Shown: positions 1 through 9,180 of the stretch, piece after piece | Position numbering within the stretch: position 1 is the stretch's first letter | How the letters are laid out: each line of letters opens with the position of its first letter | NCBI GenBank assembly: GCA_030682175.1 | Contig: JAUXOM010000093.1 | Span: 1 to 46,373 of the forward strand | Direction of reading: 5' to 3' | DNA from: Rhodocyclaceae bacterium | GTDB taxonomy: Bacteria > Pseudomonadota > Gammaproteobacteria > Burkholderiales > Rhodocyclaceae | DNA length: 46,373 nucleotides | The notes under the pieces: model-generated | What the model saw: only the letters and a program-made list of their open reading frames with translations | Database searches by the model: none | Told to the model about the DNA's origin: nothing | Position numbers and translations under genes: made by a program

Positions 1-1
1 A

Positions 2-136
2 GGCTATTGACCGGCATAAGTCAATCTATTTAGTGACTACATAATCAATCAAGAACAAGCCGAATAACTCTCCAATTCCCCATCAATATCAGGCAGTTGG
101 CGTGTTCATCGTGACTACGGCAGAGCGGAACTTCAG
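2..136. repeat. left copy of 135-bp terminal inverted repeat
   Basis: Every base from 2 to 136 is matched by the reverse complement of 46373 to 46239; identity stops at 137/46238. The repeat begins one base after the TonB receptor stop codon (138-140). It contains GTGACTAC twice (33-40 and 111-118). No coding function is recognised. It may be one end of an insertion sequence or other multicopy element at which the assembly broke. Confidence 0.95.
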
Positions 137-137
137 G

Positions 138-2120
138 CTAGAACTTGTAGCGCGCCTCGACATACAGATTGCGGCGCGGCATCGGCAGGTGTTCGGGAAT
201 TCTCGGTCCTGAATATTCGCGCGCGTCCTCGTTGAACAAGTTGCGGATCGACGCGGCAAATTCCCACTCACTGCCATGGTAGTAACGGATCGTGGTATCG
301 GCGACGGTCTGAGCACGCAGGGGGCCGCGCGTATCCGACACCCGATGCGAGCGCCGGCCGGTATAGTTGGCTTGGAGGTTCCAGTTCCACTTCGGCAGGA
401 AGGCCCAATCCGCACGCAGGTAGGCATCGTGGTTCGGCACGCTGAAATGGTCGGCAACGCCCAGCCGAACGTACTGATCCTGGTCGGCCTTGCGGAAGCT
501 GGCATTGCCGGCAATCCGCAGCGTCTGGGTGGCCTGCCAGAGAACTTCGAGCTCCAGGCCGCGAATGGTGTGCGGATCGACGTTCTTGTAGCCAACACCG
601 AAGATGTCGACGACCGGATTGGCCTGATAGTAATGGAACACGTTGGCGCCAAGATTCAGGTCGCGTGTCAAACGGTAGTTGAATGCCATCTCCCAGGTTC
701 TCGACTTCTCCGGCGCCAGATCCGGGTTCGGGATGGTGGCGGTGGTTCTCACATACAACTCAAGGAAGGACGGCATGCGGAAGGCGCGGCCGTAGAGCAG
801 CTTGCTCGTCAGTCGGTCAGTGGTTTGCCACACCAGCGCTGCGCGCGGATTCAGCGCAGCGGTCGCGCCGAAAAAGTGGTCATAGCGGGCGCCGGCGGTC
901 AGTTCCCAATGCTCGGCGAACTTCCAGATATCCTGAACAAAGAGATAGCTGTTGCTGCGACTGCGCAGCGGGATGTTGGTAAATGACGGCGTGCCAGTGG
1001 GGGGAGGAAGTGATGTCACGTTCTCGGCAAAGTAAATGTCCTGCCAGACATAGCCGCCGCCGATGCGCAGTTGGTGATCCTTGAAACCGGAATACAGGCC
1101 ACTGAGCTCGGCATTGAAACGCTGTTCGGCGGAGCGTAGCTGATTGACATCGGAGGTCGTCTGCTCCCAGAAACCATTTTCCGACGAATACTCCATGTCG
1201 CGGTAGCGCAGCTCGGCATCGAGGCCCCAATCCTTGGCGAAGCGTTCATTATCGTAGAGCCAGGCCATGCTGGTCAGCCGGTCGCTGGCCTGCGTCTGCG
1301 GATCAAGATAGCTGCCGCCGGTCAAGCCAATGCCCACATTGCTTTTCTGCATGTGGTCGGCCAGCACGCGCCAATGACCCTGGCCGACCGAGAGACGCGC
1401 ATCGATATTGTCGTAGCCAAGATTTGCGTGATCGGCCTGCCCGCCATTGCGGGTGGTGACGATATGGGGACGATGGCCAGCCGTCGTCGAGGCATCCAGA
1501 GACAGGCCGATATCGAGCCCGTTCCACTCGCTGCCGTGATTGAGCCAGACTGATTGCGTATCGAAGCTGCCGATGCGCGCGCCGGCTTCGGACTGACGCA
1601 TCTTGCCGGCGGTTTTCGTGATGACGTTGATGACCCCGGACGAAGCATCCGAGCCGTAGAGCGCCGACGCCGGGCCGCGAATGACCTCGATGCGTTCGAT
1701 CATATTGACGGGCAAGCCGCGCCAGAAGATGCCCGTCGCCCACACCAGATCGCGCAGCGGAGCACCATTGACCATGATCAGCGAATTTTTCGAGGCCGCA
1801 CCGCGGATCGTCACCTGGGGCCGGAAGCCAAACTGGTTGATACGCAGATAAATGCCCGGCACGCTCTGCAGGACCTCGACGAAGTTGGTGGCGCCCGTCG
1901 CCTGGATGTCCTCCGCGGTGATCACCGAGACGACGGCAGGCGCCTTGGAGACTGACTGTAAGGACTGGGTCGCGATGCTCACCGGCATGGACATCAGTTC
2001 ATCGAGGTTGGCATACATCATGTTCTCGATGGCGGCCGCTGCTGATTGAGCGTGGGCATACGTCAAGACGGCAGGCAGCAGGCCGAGACCGAGCAGCAGG
2101 GAGGCTTTCCTAAATTTCAT
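138..2120 (-). CDS. TonB-dependent outer-membrane receptor
   Basis: A 660-residue outer-membrane gated channel for uptake or sensing of a scarce ligand, energised through TonB. A signal peptide occupies about residues 1-24 (cleavage after AHA). The plug domain covers about 55-170, with the usual VITAEDI, PGIYLR, RGAASKNS and IEVIRGPASALYGSDA stretches. The beta-barrel follows to the end and closes on an aromatic residue (RYKF). Length is normal for the family. It is the last gene of a three-gene operon, three bases after the diguanylate cyclase, so the receptor probably serves the same ligand as the periplasmic binding protein encoded first. The ligand cannot be told from sequence; the short barrel fits colicin I/vitamin B12-type receptors better than large siderophore receptors. 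The gene ends one base before the left terminal repeat but its C-terminus looks complete. Confidence 0.93.
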   Translation of the reverse strand: MKFRKASLLLGLGLLPAVLTYAHAQSAAAAIENMMYANLDELMSMPVSIATQSLQSVSKAPAVVSVITAEDIQATGATNFVEVLQSVPGIYLRINQFGFRPQVTIRGAASKNSLIMVNGAPLRDLVWATGIFWRGLPVNMIERIEVIRGPASALYGSDASSGVINVITKTAGKMRQSEAGARIGSFDTQSVWLNHGSEWNGLDIGLSLDASTTAGHRPHIVTTRNGGQADHANLGYDNIDARLSVGQGHWRVLADHMQKSNVGIGLTGGSYLDPQTQASDRLTSMAWLYDNERFAKDWGLDAELRYRDMEYSSENGFWEQTTSDVNQLRSAEQRFNAELSGLYSGFKDHQLRIGGGYVWQDIYFAENVTSLPPPTGTPSFTNIPLRSRSNSYLFVQDIWKFAEHWELTAGARYDHFFGATAALNPRAALVWQTTDRLTSKLLYGRAFRMPSFLELYVRTTATIPNPDLAPEKSRTWEMAFNYRLTRDLNLGANVFHYYQANPVVDIFGVGYKNVDPHTIRGLELEVLWQATQTLRIAGNASFRKADQDQYVRLGVADHFSVPNHDAYLRADWAFLPKWNWNLQANYTGRRSHRVSDTRGPLRAQTVADTTIRYYHGSEWEFAASIRNLFNEDAREYSGPRIPEHLPMPRRNLYVEARYKF

Positions 2121-2123
2121 GGC

Positions 2124-3280
<1,157 letters not shown>

Positions 3281-3284
<4 letters not shown>

Positions 3285-4225
3285 GGCTTCGCCCCCGCTT
3301 CCACTTTCTGTAGCGCCGCGGCGATCCGCTCGGCATCGTCGACGCGCAAACCCAGCGATTTCGCCACATGGGTATTCACCACCACATCAAATTCACGCGG
3401 CATCTGCACTGGCGGCAAGCCACGGCCCGCCAGCCAGCCACGCACGACACCGGCCGTTTGGCGCGCCACCTGCGTGGGCGTGGCATAGACCGCCACCAGG
3501 GCGCCCGCCTTCACATAGGTCGGCGAAAAGGCCACTACCGGCACGCGCGCCCGATAACTGGCCAGCAGGATATTCTGCAGGCTGCTGCCGTTGTAGATGA
3601 GCGAATCCGGCAAGGCCAGCAACACGTCGGCGGATTCAAAAACCTCCTTGAGCGCCGGGTAAACTTTCTCCGGGCTATCGACCGGTGAACCGACGACCAG
3701 GCGCAAGTCACGCAGACTCGCCTGCTTCTTCAGCTGCGACAACAGAGGGCGCGTCTGCGGCCCCGGCAACACGCCGACCCGCAACCGATTCGGCAAGACG
3801 TGCTCGATCAGTGCCATCTGCCGGCTGATCGGCTGGTCCAGCACCACCGCGGACAGGGCACGTGTCGAGCGACCCGCCTCCGCCACCCGCGCATCGAAGG
3901 CACTCCGGGGCAACAGGGTAGCCAACACCGGCACGTGGCCCCAGATGGCATAGCGCTCGCTCAGCCACTTGTGGGTCGTATCAAAGGCAACGGTTCCCAC
4001 CGTCACGATCAGCGTCGGTGGAGCCTCATGCGTATCCAGCAGCTTGCCGGGCACACCGAACTTCAGGGTCGCCTCCCCCGCCAGCTCGTTACGCAGCACC
4101 GTTGCCGTTTCGGCATGAACACCATCTTCAGCAGACAGCACCACCCAGACCCGCTCCTTGGCCGCGGCTGGCAATGACAGTGCCAGCAGGCAAACGAGGA
4201 AAAGGTGGGTGATGAATCGACGCAT
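3281..4225 (-). CDS. periplasmic ABC-type substrate-binding protein
   Basis: A 314-residue exported protein of the ABC_sub_bind type (PF04392-like), a two-lobed periplasmic binding protein. The chosen ATG gives a clear signal peptide (MRRFITHLFLVCLLALSLPAAA, cut near residue 22); the frame stays open upstream to a TTG at 4381 but that extension is not signal-like. Family-like stretches are PTLIVTVGTVAFD, VLDQPISRQMALIEHVLP and the C-terminal PVVAFSPTYVKAGALVA. No permease or ATPase gene is adjacent, so it is unlikely to feed a dedicated ABC transporter from this locus. It is the first gene of an operon with a diguanylate cyclase and a TonB receptor and may act as a ligand sensor subunit. Ligand unknown. 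Confidence 0.85.
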
Positions 4226-4626
4226 GGTCAGAATTCGCGCCTTAACCACCCGCAGGCACGGCATTCTGCATTCCCGAAGGAGATTGGCAACAGCACAGCA
4301 AGTAATTGCGCGGATGATTGCATCATTATTTATGCCAAACGACTTCGAATGATGCCATGCCAGCGGGCACCCGGCAATCAATTTCTTCCGTTACTCGATC
4401 GAATTATTGTACACCGCCTCAGCGGCGACCGGGGACGCCGTCCGGCCAGCGCCGACTTTCATAACCAACCTTTTCGTTTATCCGGCAGGTATCGAAGTGC
4501 AGTGGTCGCTCAGATGGCGGCTTTTGGGAAGCGGGGTGCGGCCGCTTCTGGTCCAGACTGTGTAAAAAAGGGAACTTATTGCGCCTGGCACCGCCTATGC
4601 AATAGGCAATATTACGCGGTGGCCGG
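4226..4626. other. intergenic region upstream of sensory operon
   Basis: No gene is seen here. The region should hold the promoter of the minus-strand sensory operon. It contains one copy of the 20-bp stop-codon-associated motif (4440-4459). The bases before the transposase remnant, from about 4550, may be the left end of the same insertion sequence, but no inverted terminal repeat could be proved. Confidence 0.5.
4440..4459 (-). repeat. copy of AAAGTCGGCGCTGGCGGGAC motif
   Basis: On the minus strand this reads AAAGTCGGCGCTGGCCGGAC, one mismatch from the consensus, followed by GGC as in other copies. It now lies about 400 bases beyond the sixA stop codon, but the transposase remnant and MITE between them look like later insertions. 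Without those it would sit roughly 100 bases after sixA. Confidence 0.7.
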
Positions 4627-4752
4627 ATGAAGCGATTTATAGAAGGTGAAAGTAGGACACAAAGCACGTTGCTGCCGGAAGTACTGGACGACTACGTTAC
4701 GGAATCCAAGCCGGTTCGTGTCGTCGATGTCTTTGTCGAGGGGATTGATCCA
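4627..4752 (+). pseudogene. 5' remnant of IS1182-like transposase
   Basis: The frame from ATG 4627 encodes MKRFIEGESRTQSTLLPE and continues with LDDYV, then PVRVVDVFVEGID. This is the typical N-terminus of IS1182-type (IS5-superfamily, DUF772) transposases as I recall them. It stops after about 42 native codons where the MITE-like element begins at 4753, and an in-frame stop follows inside that element. The remaining 400 or more codons of the transposase, including all catalytic residues, are absent, and no continuation appears beyond the MITE, where sixA starts at once. It cannot make an active enzyme. The recognition rests on this short N-terminal match only. Confidence 0.75.
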
Positions 4753-4866
4753 GGGAAGCGCTGATCAAGTCCGTCACACCGGCGTAGGCCGGTGTCCAGC
4801 TTGTTGATTTCCCTGGATTCCGGCTTGCGCCGGAATAATGGAATCTGGACTTGATCAGCATTTCCC
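4753..4866. mobile_element. MITE-like element, copy 1 (114 bp)
   Basis: The ends are inverted repeats of 20 bases: GGGAAGCGCTGATCAAGTCC on the left and the reverse complement of GGGAAATGCTGATCAAGTCC on the right. Inside are two hairpins, CACCGGCGTAGGCCGGTG and ATTCCGGCTTGCGCCGGAAT. It has no coding capacity. It cuts the transposase remnant on its left, and its last base is the first base of the sixA stop codon complement. Two further copies lie at 7849-7961 and 43072-43183. Confidence 0.88.
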
Positions 4867-5363
4867 TAGGCCGACTGGGGTTTGACAGTGTGGAACCTGA
4901 CGGTCTCGGGCGGTAGCGTACCGATGGTTGACCATGACTTCGACTCGAACGTGAACTCTGCAACTGCGCACGTCGGCATCTGGCTGATCTCGCTGGACAA
5001 GTGATGCGCAAGTTCGGCCAACTCGGGGTTGTGGCCGAAGATCATCACGCACTGCAGCTTGTCACCGAGTTCGCCAATTACCGCAAGCAGGATCTCGGGT
5101 TCGGTGGCATACAACCGTTCATCCACGACGATATCCTTGGCCTTGTAGCCGAGTTCGTTGGCGATGATTTCCGCTGTCGCAAGCGCTCGGCGCGCGGGGC
5201 TCGACAGGATCAGGTCGGGTTTCACCTTCTGCTTCGCCAGACGTTTGCCCATCATAGGTGCATCTCGCTTCCCGCGGTCAGCTAGCGGTCGCTCCATGTC
5301 GTGCAGGTCAACTTCCCCCCAACTCGACTTCGCATGACGAACAAGGATCAGCGTTTTTTTCAT
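4866..5363 (-). CDS. sixA: phosphohistidine phosphatase SixA
   Basis: A 165-residue cytoplasmic histidine phosphatase of the phosphoglycerate-mutase superfamily. The catalytic RHAKSSW motif lies near residue 10, the SSPARRALATAE region carries the second arginine, and FGHNPEL carries the second catalytic histidine. In enterobacteria SixA removes phosphate from the HPt domain of ArcB and from the nitrogen PTS; the partner here is unknown. The ATG at 5363 is preceded by AGAGGG; an extension upstream of it is not conserved. The stop codon abuts MITE copy 1. The gene stands alone, with the DUF2189 gene about 170 bases upstream on the same strand. Confidence 0.93.
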   Translation of the reverse strand: MKKTLILVRHAKSSWGEVDLHDMERPLADRGKRDAPMMGKRLAKQKVKPDLILSSPARRALATAEIIANELGYKAKDIVVDERLYATEPEILLAVIGELGDKLQCVMIFGHNPELAELAHHLSSEISQMPTCAVAEFTFESKSWSTIGTLPPETVRFHTVKPQSA

Positions 5364-5417
5364 CGCACCCTCTGCATTTGCTGTTCGTGGCATTTTGCCA
5401 CCGACCGCTTACGGGCG

Positions 5418-5434
5418 GCAGGATGAAATCCTGC
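5418..5434. other. hairpin between DUF2189 gene and sixA
   Basis: GCAGGAT and ATCCTGC form a perfect 7-bp stem on a three-base loop. No T tract follows on the minus strand, so it is not a convincing intrinsic terminator. It lies in the same intergenic stretch as a copy of the 20-bp stop-codon-associated motif. Confidence 0.5.
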
Positions 5435-5480
5435 TTCCGGCCACAACCTGCCGCATTCGCTGAATTCTCCCCAGAGTGCC

Positions 5481-5500
5481 GTCCTGCCAGCGCCGACTTT
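5481..5500 (-). repeat. copy of AAAGTCGGCGCTGGCGGGAC motif after DUF2189 gene
   Basis: The minus strand reads AAAGTCGGCGCTGGCAGGAC, one mismatch from consensus, followed by GGCAC. It starts 33 bases after the DUF2189 stop codon in the direction of transcription. Nearby CGAC/GTCG and CCTGCC/GGCAGG pairs could fold it into a hairpin. Confidence 0.75.
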
Positions 5501-5533
5501 GTCGCCGGAGCAGCAGGCAGGTGGAAGGCTGGC

Positions 5534-6292
5534 TTATTTCCCGACCAGCGAGCGATAGGCGTGCCAACTGGCATGGCCCAACAGCGGGCCGACCACGATG
5601 ATGCCGATGAATCCCATCAGCAGGGCGGCAGCGGTCGCCCAGGCGATGATCGCGGCCCAGACCGCCATCGGGCCAAGGTTCGCCGCGACTACCCGCACAC
5701 TGGTCAGCGCGGCGCTGATGGCGTCGGTGTTGCGGTCGAGCATCATCGGTACGGTGGTCACGCTGATCAGGAATACCAGGGTGGCGAAGCAAAATCCGAT
5801 GCCCAGCCAGATACCGAGAAAGACGAAGTTATCCGGCGCAACAATCTGTCGCAACAGGTCGGCCAGCGTAGGCAGGTTGCCGGCATAGAACACGGCGAAG
5901 GAGAGCAAAGAGGCACGCGCCCAGACGAGGAAAATGACGCTCAGCACCAGTAAAAACAGCAGCAAGTTGGACAAGTTCTTGCGCCATGCCGTCAAGGTCG
6001 GGACAAGGCGTTGGGGCAGGCCCGCTTCGCGGCGCTGGCTCAGTGAGTAGAGGCCGATGGCGAGGACAGGACCCAGCAGCATGAAACCTGCACTGGCAGC
6101 GGCAATGTGCTGCGGTTGATAGCGCAGCACGTAAGCAAGCACATAGCCGATCACGGCAAAGCACAGACCGTAGAAAAGACTCGGCAATGGTGCGGCACGC
6201 AGATCATCAAGGCCGGCGCGCAACCAGGCGAAAGGCGTATGCAGTTCGACTTGGCGGATCTCAATCGGTTGGCGCAGCAGGGTCGTGTCCAT
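5534..6292 (-). CDS. DUF2189 integral membrane protein
   Basis: A 252-residue protein with about six membrane helices, matching the DUF2189 (COG5473) family by overall pattern: a short N-terminal cytoplasmic stretch ending TPFAWLRAGLDDLRAAPLPSLFYG, then paired helices, and a C-terminal GFIGIIVVGPLLGHASWHAYR. The function is unknown; family members are often found near respiratory genes. A very strong ribosome-binding site (AAGGAGG, seven bases before the ATG) fixes the start. It is monocistronic here. A copy of the 20-bp stop-codon-associated motif follows its stop codon. Confidence 0.88.
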   Translation of the reverse strand: MDTTLLRQPIEIRQVELHTPFAWLRAGLDDLRAAPLPSLFYGLCFAVIGYVLAYVLRYQPQHIAAASAGFMLLGPVLAIGLYSLSQRREAGLPQRLVPTLTAWRKNLSNLLLFLLVLSVIFLVWARASLLSFAVFYAGNLPTLADLLRQIVAPDNFVFLGIWLGIGFCFATLVFLISVTTVPMMLDRNTDAISAALTSVRVVAANLGPMAVWAAIIAWATAAALLMGFIGIIVVGPLLGHASWHAYRSLVGK

Positions 6293-6364
6293 TGAGTAAC
6301 CTCCTTATTCAGTCGGATATCGTACCAGATATGGAGTGGCAGCAAGGATTTCAAGCAGTCGCCA

Positions 6365-6409
6365 TACCCCATGCGGGGCATTTCATACCCGCTGCGGGGC
6401 ACTTTGTCC
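6365..6409. repeat. short tandem repeat downstream of fmdA
   Basis: Two imperfect units of about 21 bases sharing ATACCC, TGCGGGGCA and TT follow each other. The second unit (CCCGCTGCGGGGCACTTTGT, from 6388) recurs with one change at 19042 beyond ftsK, again next to a copy of the 20-bp motif. This suggests that the motif is part of a longer element. Confidence 0.6.
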
Positions 6410-6428
6410 GGCGGCCCCGTCCAGTGCC

Positions 6429-6448
6429 GTCCCGCCAGCGCCGACTTT
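6429..6448 (-). repeat. copy of AAAGTCGGCGCTGGCGGGAC motif after fmdA
   Basis: An exact match to the consensus on the minus strand, 30 bases beyond the fmdA stop codon. A perfect 9-bp hairpin (CCTGCACCG and CGGTGCAGG, 6450-6470) lies between stop codon and motif. Confidence 0.8.
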
Positions 6449-6478
6449 TCCTGCACCGCGCCGGTGCAGGATAAATGG

Positions 6479-7807
6479 CTAAAGCCCGTACTGCTCGCGC
6501 ACCAGGTCGGCGATGCCCATGCGTTCGAGCACTGGCAGCGGGCAGAGGAAGGTGACGCGCACCACGCCGGGCAGGCGCGCGATTTCGATCGAACCCGTCA
6601 GCGTCGCACGGTTCGATACCTCGTTGTAGGAAAGACCGGTGACCTTGGCTGCGCGGTTCAGGCCATTGGTCGTGGCGTCATTGAGGTTCGACCCGCTGCC
6701 GATGAAGGTCAGCGGCGCATTGTCCTCCAGCGCCGAGGCGCCGTAGCGGGCGAGCAGCTCGCGCGCCCTGGCCTTGAGTTCGGGCGTGAGCGGTCGTGCC
6801 AGCGGCGGCAGGTCGTCGAGCCTTTGCAGCAGGATCGGGCCGTCGATGGATAGCCCCTTGAGCAGTTCGACCTGCAATTCGACTTCGCCGGAAACGTCGG
6901 TCGTGTGGCCGGCGATCTCGCCGTTGCCCTGCTGGGCGTGCACGTCGCCGATATAGACACCACCGCCAGGCACCTTGACCGGGCAGATCAGGATCGCGCC
7001 GGGCCGCACGGTGTTGACGTCCATGTGACCGTCGGTCTTGTGGCGGTCGAGCTCTTCTTGGGTGAGCCCATATGCGTGCGGCGCGCCGACGAGGAAAGCG
7101 CCGAAGTCGCCGGCGTTGTGCGAATCAGGCATGTCGCATGAGGGCGTGGTGCCAAGGTTGCCGACGAAAGGCGCCATCGGCGCCACCAGGCCCGGCAGGT
7201 CGGCCACCGCATAGCTCAGAATCGAGTGCTGCTCTGAAGCCGGCGGCAGCTTCGCGTACTTGCGCGCATCGCCGGCGATCAGCTCGGCGACCGCATGCGG
7301 CACCGTCACCCCGACCTGGGTCTTGGCGTCGAAAACGATGGTGTAGCCGTGGCTCATGCGGAAGGGGCTGGCCTCGGCGCCGCATTTGTCGCAATGTACC
7401 GACTGCTGGCCGATGCCTTCGACATGGGTCGCGGGGGATGGAGCGCCGCAGCCGGGACAGACGCGCGCGACGAAGGGGTCGCCGACAAAGCGGCCATCGA
7501 GGCTCTGCATGACGCCCGAAGCGGTGGCCAGCGAGGTGACTTCGACGCGGCGGATGCGCAAGACCAGGGCGTCCCCGACTTCGGCCCCCTCAATGGCGAC
7601 CGGCCGCGTAACCTCGTGGCCGCCCTTGAACTTGGGCGTGATCATCGGTCCCCAGCAGCCCGGGGCGGTGCTGGCAATCAATGTGCCGCCGCTTTTCAAT
7701 GGGCCGAGCATCGGCAGGCTCGGGCCGACAATACCTCCGGTAAAACTTTCGACGCGCAGGGTGGATTGAGCGGTGGCTGGTTGTTGCAGCAGGGTCTCGG
7801 TTGTCAT
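6479..7807 (-). CDS. fmdA: acetamidase/formamidase family amidohydrolase
   Basis: A 442-residue cytoplasmic enzyme of the FmdA/AmdA family, which hydrolyses formamide, acetamide or related short amides to ammonia and the acid. Family stretches include GPMITPKFKGGHEVTRP near the N-terminus, MPDSHNAGDFGAF and GDVHAQQGNGEIAGHTTDVSGE. Residues about 117-150 carry two CxxC pairs (CPGCG and CDKCG), which look like a zinc ribbon inserted in the domain. The ATG at 7807 has GAGGAGGAAGG just upstream. A longer frame reaching 7873 runs into MITE copy 2 and was not used. No amide transporter is adjacent. Whether the substrate is formamide, acetamide or another amide cannot be decided; the gene symbol is used in the family sense. 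Confidence 0.85.
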   Translation of the reverse strand: MTTETLLQQPATAQSTLRVESFTGGIVGPSLPMLGPLKSGGTLIASTAPGCWGPMITPKFKGGHEVTRPVAIEGAEVGDALVLRIRRVEVTSLATASGVMQSLDGRFVGDPFVARVCPGCGAPSPATHVEGIGQQSVHCDKCGAEASPFRMSHGYTIVFDAKTQVGVTVPHAVAELIAGDARKYAKLPPASEQHSILSYAVADLPGLVAPMAPFVGNLGTTPSCDMPDSHNAGDFGAFLVGAPHAYGLTQEELDRHKTDGHMDVNTVRPGAILICPVKVPGGGVYIGDVHAQQGNGEIAGHTTDVSGEVELQVELLKGLSIDGPILLQRLDDLPPLARPLTPELKARARELLARYGASALEDNAPLTFIGSGSNLNDATTNGLNRAAKVTGLSYNEVSNRATLTGSIEIARLPGVVRVTFLCPLPVLERMGIADLVREQYGL

Positions 7808-7848
7808 GACCTTCCTCCTCGGGGAAAAAACCCAACAGCGGACAATAA

Positions 7849-7961
7849 GGGAAACACTGATTAAGCCCGTCACACCGGCGCAGGCCGGTGTCCAGATTGT
7901 TGTTTTTCCTGGATTCCGGCTTTCGCCGGAATGACGAATTCTGAATTAATCACCGCTTCCC
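7849..7961. mobile_element. MITE-like element, copy 2 (113 bp)
   Basis: The ends are GGGAAACACTGATTAA and the complement of GGGAAGCGGTGATTAA. The two internal hairpins (CACCGGCGCAGGCCGGTG and ATTCCGGCTTTCGCCGGAAT) match copy 1. It lies between fba and fmdA, 41 bases before the fmdA start codon, so it may replace or carry promoter sequence of fmdA. Confidence 0.88.
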
Positions 7962-8026
7962 AAGCTCCTTCGCAAAGCGTAGTCGCCGCTTTCCCCTTGC
8001 GCAAGCGCATTGCACCTCAGAAGCAG

Positions 8027-8058
8027 CAAGGGCCGCCTGGCAAGCCAGGCGGCCCTTG
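8027..8058 (-). terminator. strong hairpin terminator after fba
   Basis: A perfect 14-bp stem (CAAGGGCCGCCTGG and its complement) on a four-base loop lies 21 bases beyond the fba stop codon. Only two T residues follow the GC core on the minus strand, so termination may be imperfect, but position and stem strength fit the end of the seven-gene operon. Confidence 0.75.
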
Positions 8059-8079
8059 TCGATCTGGAAAAAGCTTTGC

Positions 8080-9144
8080 TTACTTGACGATCGCGTTCAG
8101 CTCGCCCTTCTTGTAGCGGTTGGCCATCGTTTCGAGGTCGATGACCTTGATCTTGGACGCCTGGCCGGCGCAACCGAAGGCTTCATAGCGGGCCTTGCAG
8201 ATGGCTTTCATGGCCTTGCGCGCTTCGATCAGGTACTTGCGCGGGTCGAAGTTCTTGCGATCCTTGTTGAGGAACTGGCGGATGGCGCCGGTGGAGGCCA
8301 TGCGCAGGTCGGTGTCGATGTTGACCTTGCGCACGCCGTTCTTGATGCCTTCGACGATCTCTTCAACCGGCACGCCGTAGGTGGAGCCCATCTCGCCGCC
8401 GTTGTCATTGATGATCTTGAGCCATTCCTGCGGCACGCTGGAGGAACCGTGCATCACCAGGTGGGTGTTGGGGATGCGGGCATGGATTTCCTTGATGCGA
8501 TCGATGCGCAACACGGCGCCCGTGGGCGGCCGGGTGAACTTGTAGGCGCCGTGGCTGGTGCCGATGGCGATGGCCAGGGCATCCACCTGGGTGGCCTTGA
8601 CGAATTCGGCGGCCTCGTTGGCGTCGGTGAGCAGCTGGTCGTGCGACAGCACGCCTTCGGCGCCGTGGCCGTCTTCCTTCTCGCCCATGCCGGACTCGAG
8701 CGAGCCGAGGCAGCCCAGTTCGCCTTCAACCGACACGCCGATGGCGTGGGCGATATCGACGACGTGGCGGGTGGTCTTGACGTTGTAGTCGAAACTGGAA
8801 GGCGTCTTGGCATCTTCCATCAGCGAACCGTCCATCATGACGCTGGAGAAGCCGGAGCGCATCGACTGAATGCAGATCGCCGGGCTGGCGCCGTGGTCCT
8901 GGTGCATGACGATCGGGATGTCGGGATGGCTTTCGATGGCCGCCTCGATCAGGTGGCGCAGATAGGCTTCGCCGGCATATTTGCGGGCGCCGGCAGAGCC
9001 CTGCATGATCACCGGGCTGTTGGTTTCCTCGGCAGCTTCCATGATGGCCTGGATCTGTTCGAGGTTGTTGACGTTGAACGCGGGCAGGCCATAGCCGTTT
9101 TCGGCGGCATGGTCCAGCAGTTGGCGCATGGAAACGAGTGGCAT
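8080..9144 (-). CDS. fba: class II fructose-bisphosphate aldolase, Calvin type
   Basis: A 354-residue zinc-dependent aldolase that joins glyceraldehyde 3-phosphate and dihydroxyacetone phosphate to fructose 1,6-bisphosphate, or the reverse. In the Calvin cycle it also makes sedoheptulose 1,7-bisphosphate. The zinc and active-site regions are visible as [19 protein letters not shown] and [12 protein letters not shown]. The insertion after GSLESG fits the Calvin-type class II subgroup. It is the last gene of the seven-gene operon, 36 bases after pyk, with AAGGAGA shortly upstream of its ATG, and is followed by the hairpin at 8027-8058. Confidence 0.95.
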   Translation of the reverse strand: MPLVSMRQLLDHAAENGYGLPAFNVNNLEQIQAIMEAAEETNSPVIMQGSAGARKYAGEAYLRHLIEAAIESHPDIPIVMHQDHGASPAICIQSMRSGFSSVMMDGSLMEDAKTPSSFDYNVKTTRHVVDIAHAIGVSVEGELGCLGSLESGMGEKEDGHGAEGVLSHDQLLTDANEAAEFVKATQVDALAIAIGTSHGAYKFTRPPTGAVLRIDRIKEIHARIPNTHLVMHGSSSVPQEWLKIINDNGGEMGSTYGVPVEEIVEGIKNGVRKVNIDTDLRMASTGAIRQFLNKDRKNFDPRKYLIEARKAMKAICKARYEAFGCAGQASKIKVIDLETMANRYKKGELNAIVK

Positions 9145-9180
9145 GAAAGTCTCCTTTTCTCTGTATGGTTGGTTAGTTAG

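Noticed and set aside
4225-4381. Longer start (TTG 4381) for the substrate-binding protein.
   Set aside because: The extension is not signal-like, while the internal ATG gives a classical signal peptide at once.
6450-6470. Hairpin after fmdA as an intrinsic terminator.
   Set aside because: On the transcribed minus strand the stem is followed by AAAAG and not by a T run.
7807-7873. Longer start for the formamidase-type gene.
   Set aside because: The extra codons come partly from the MITE, and a strong ribosome-binding site precedes the ATG at 7807.
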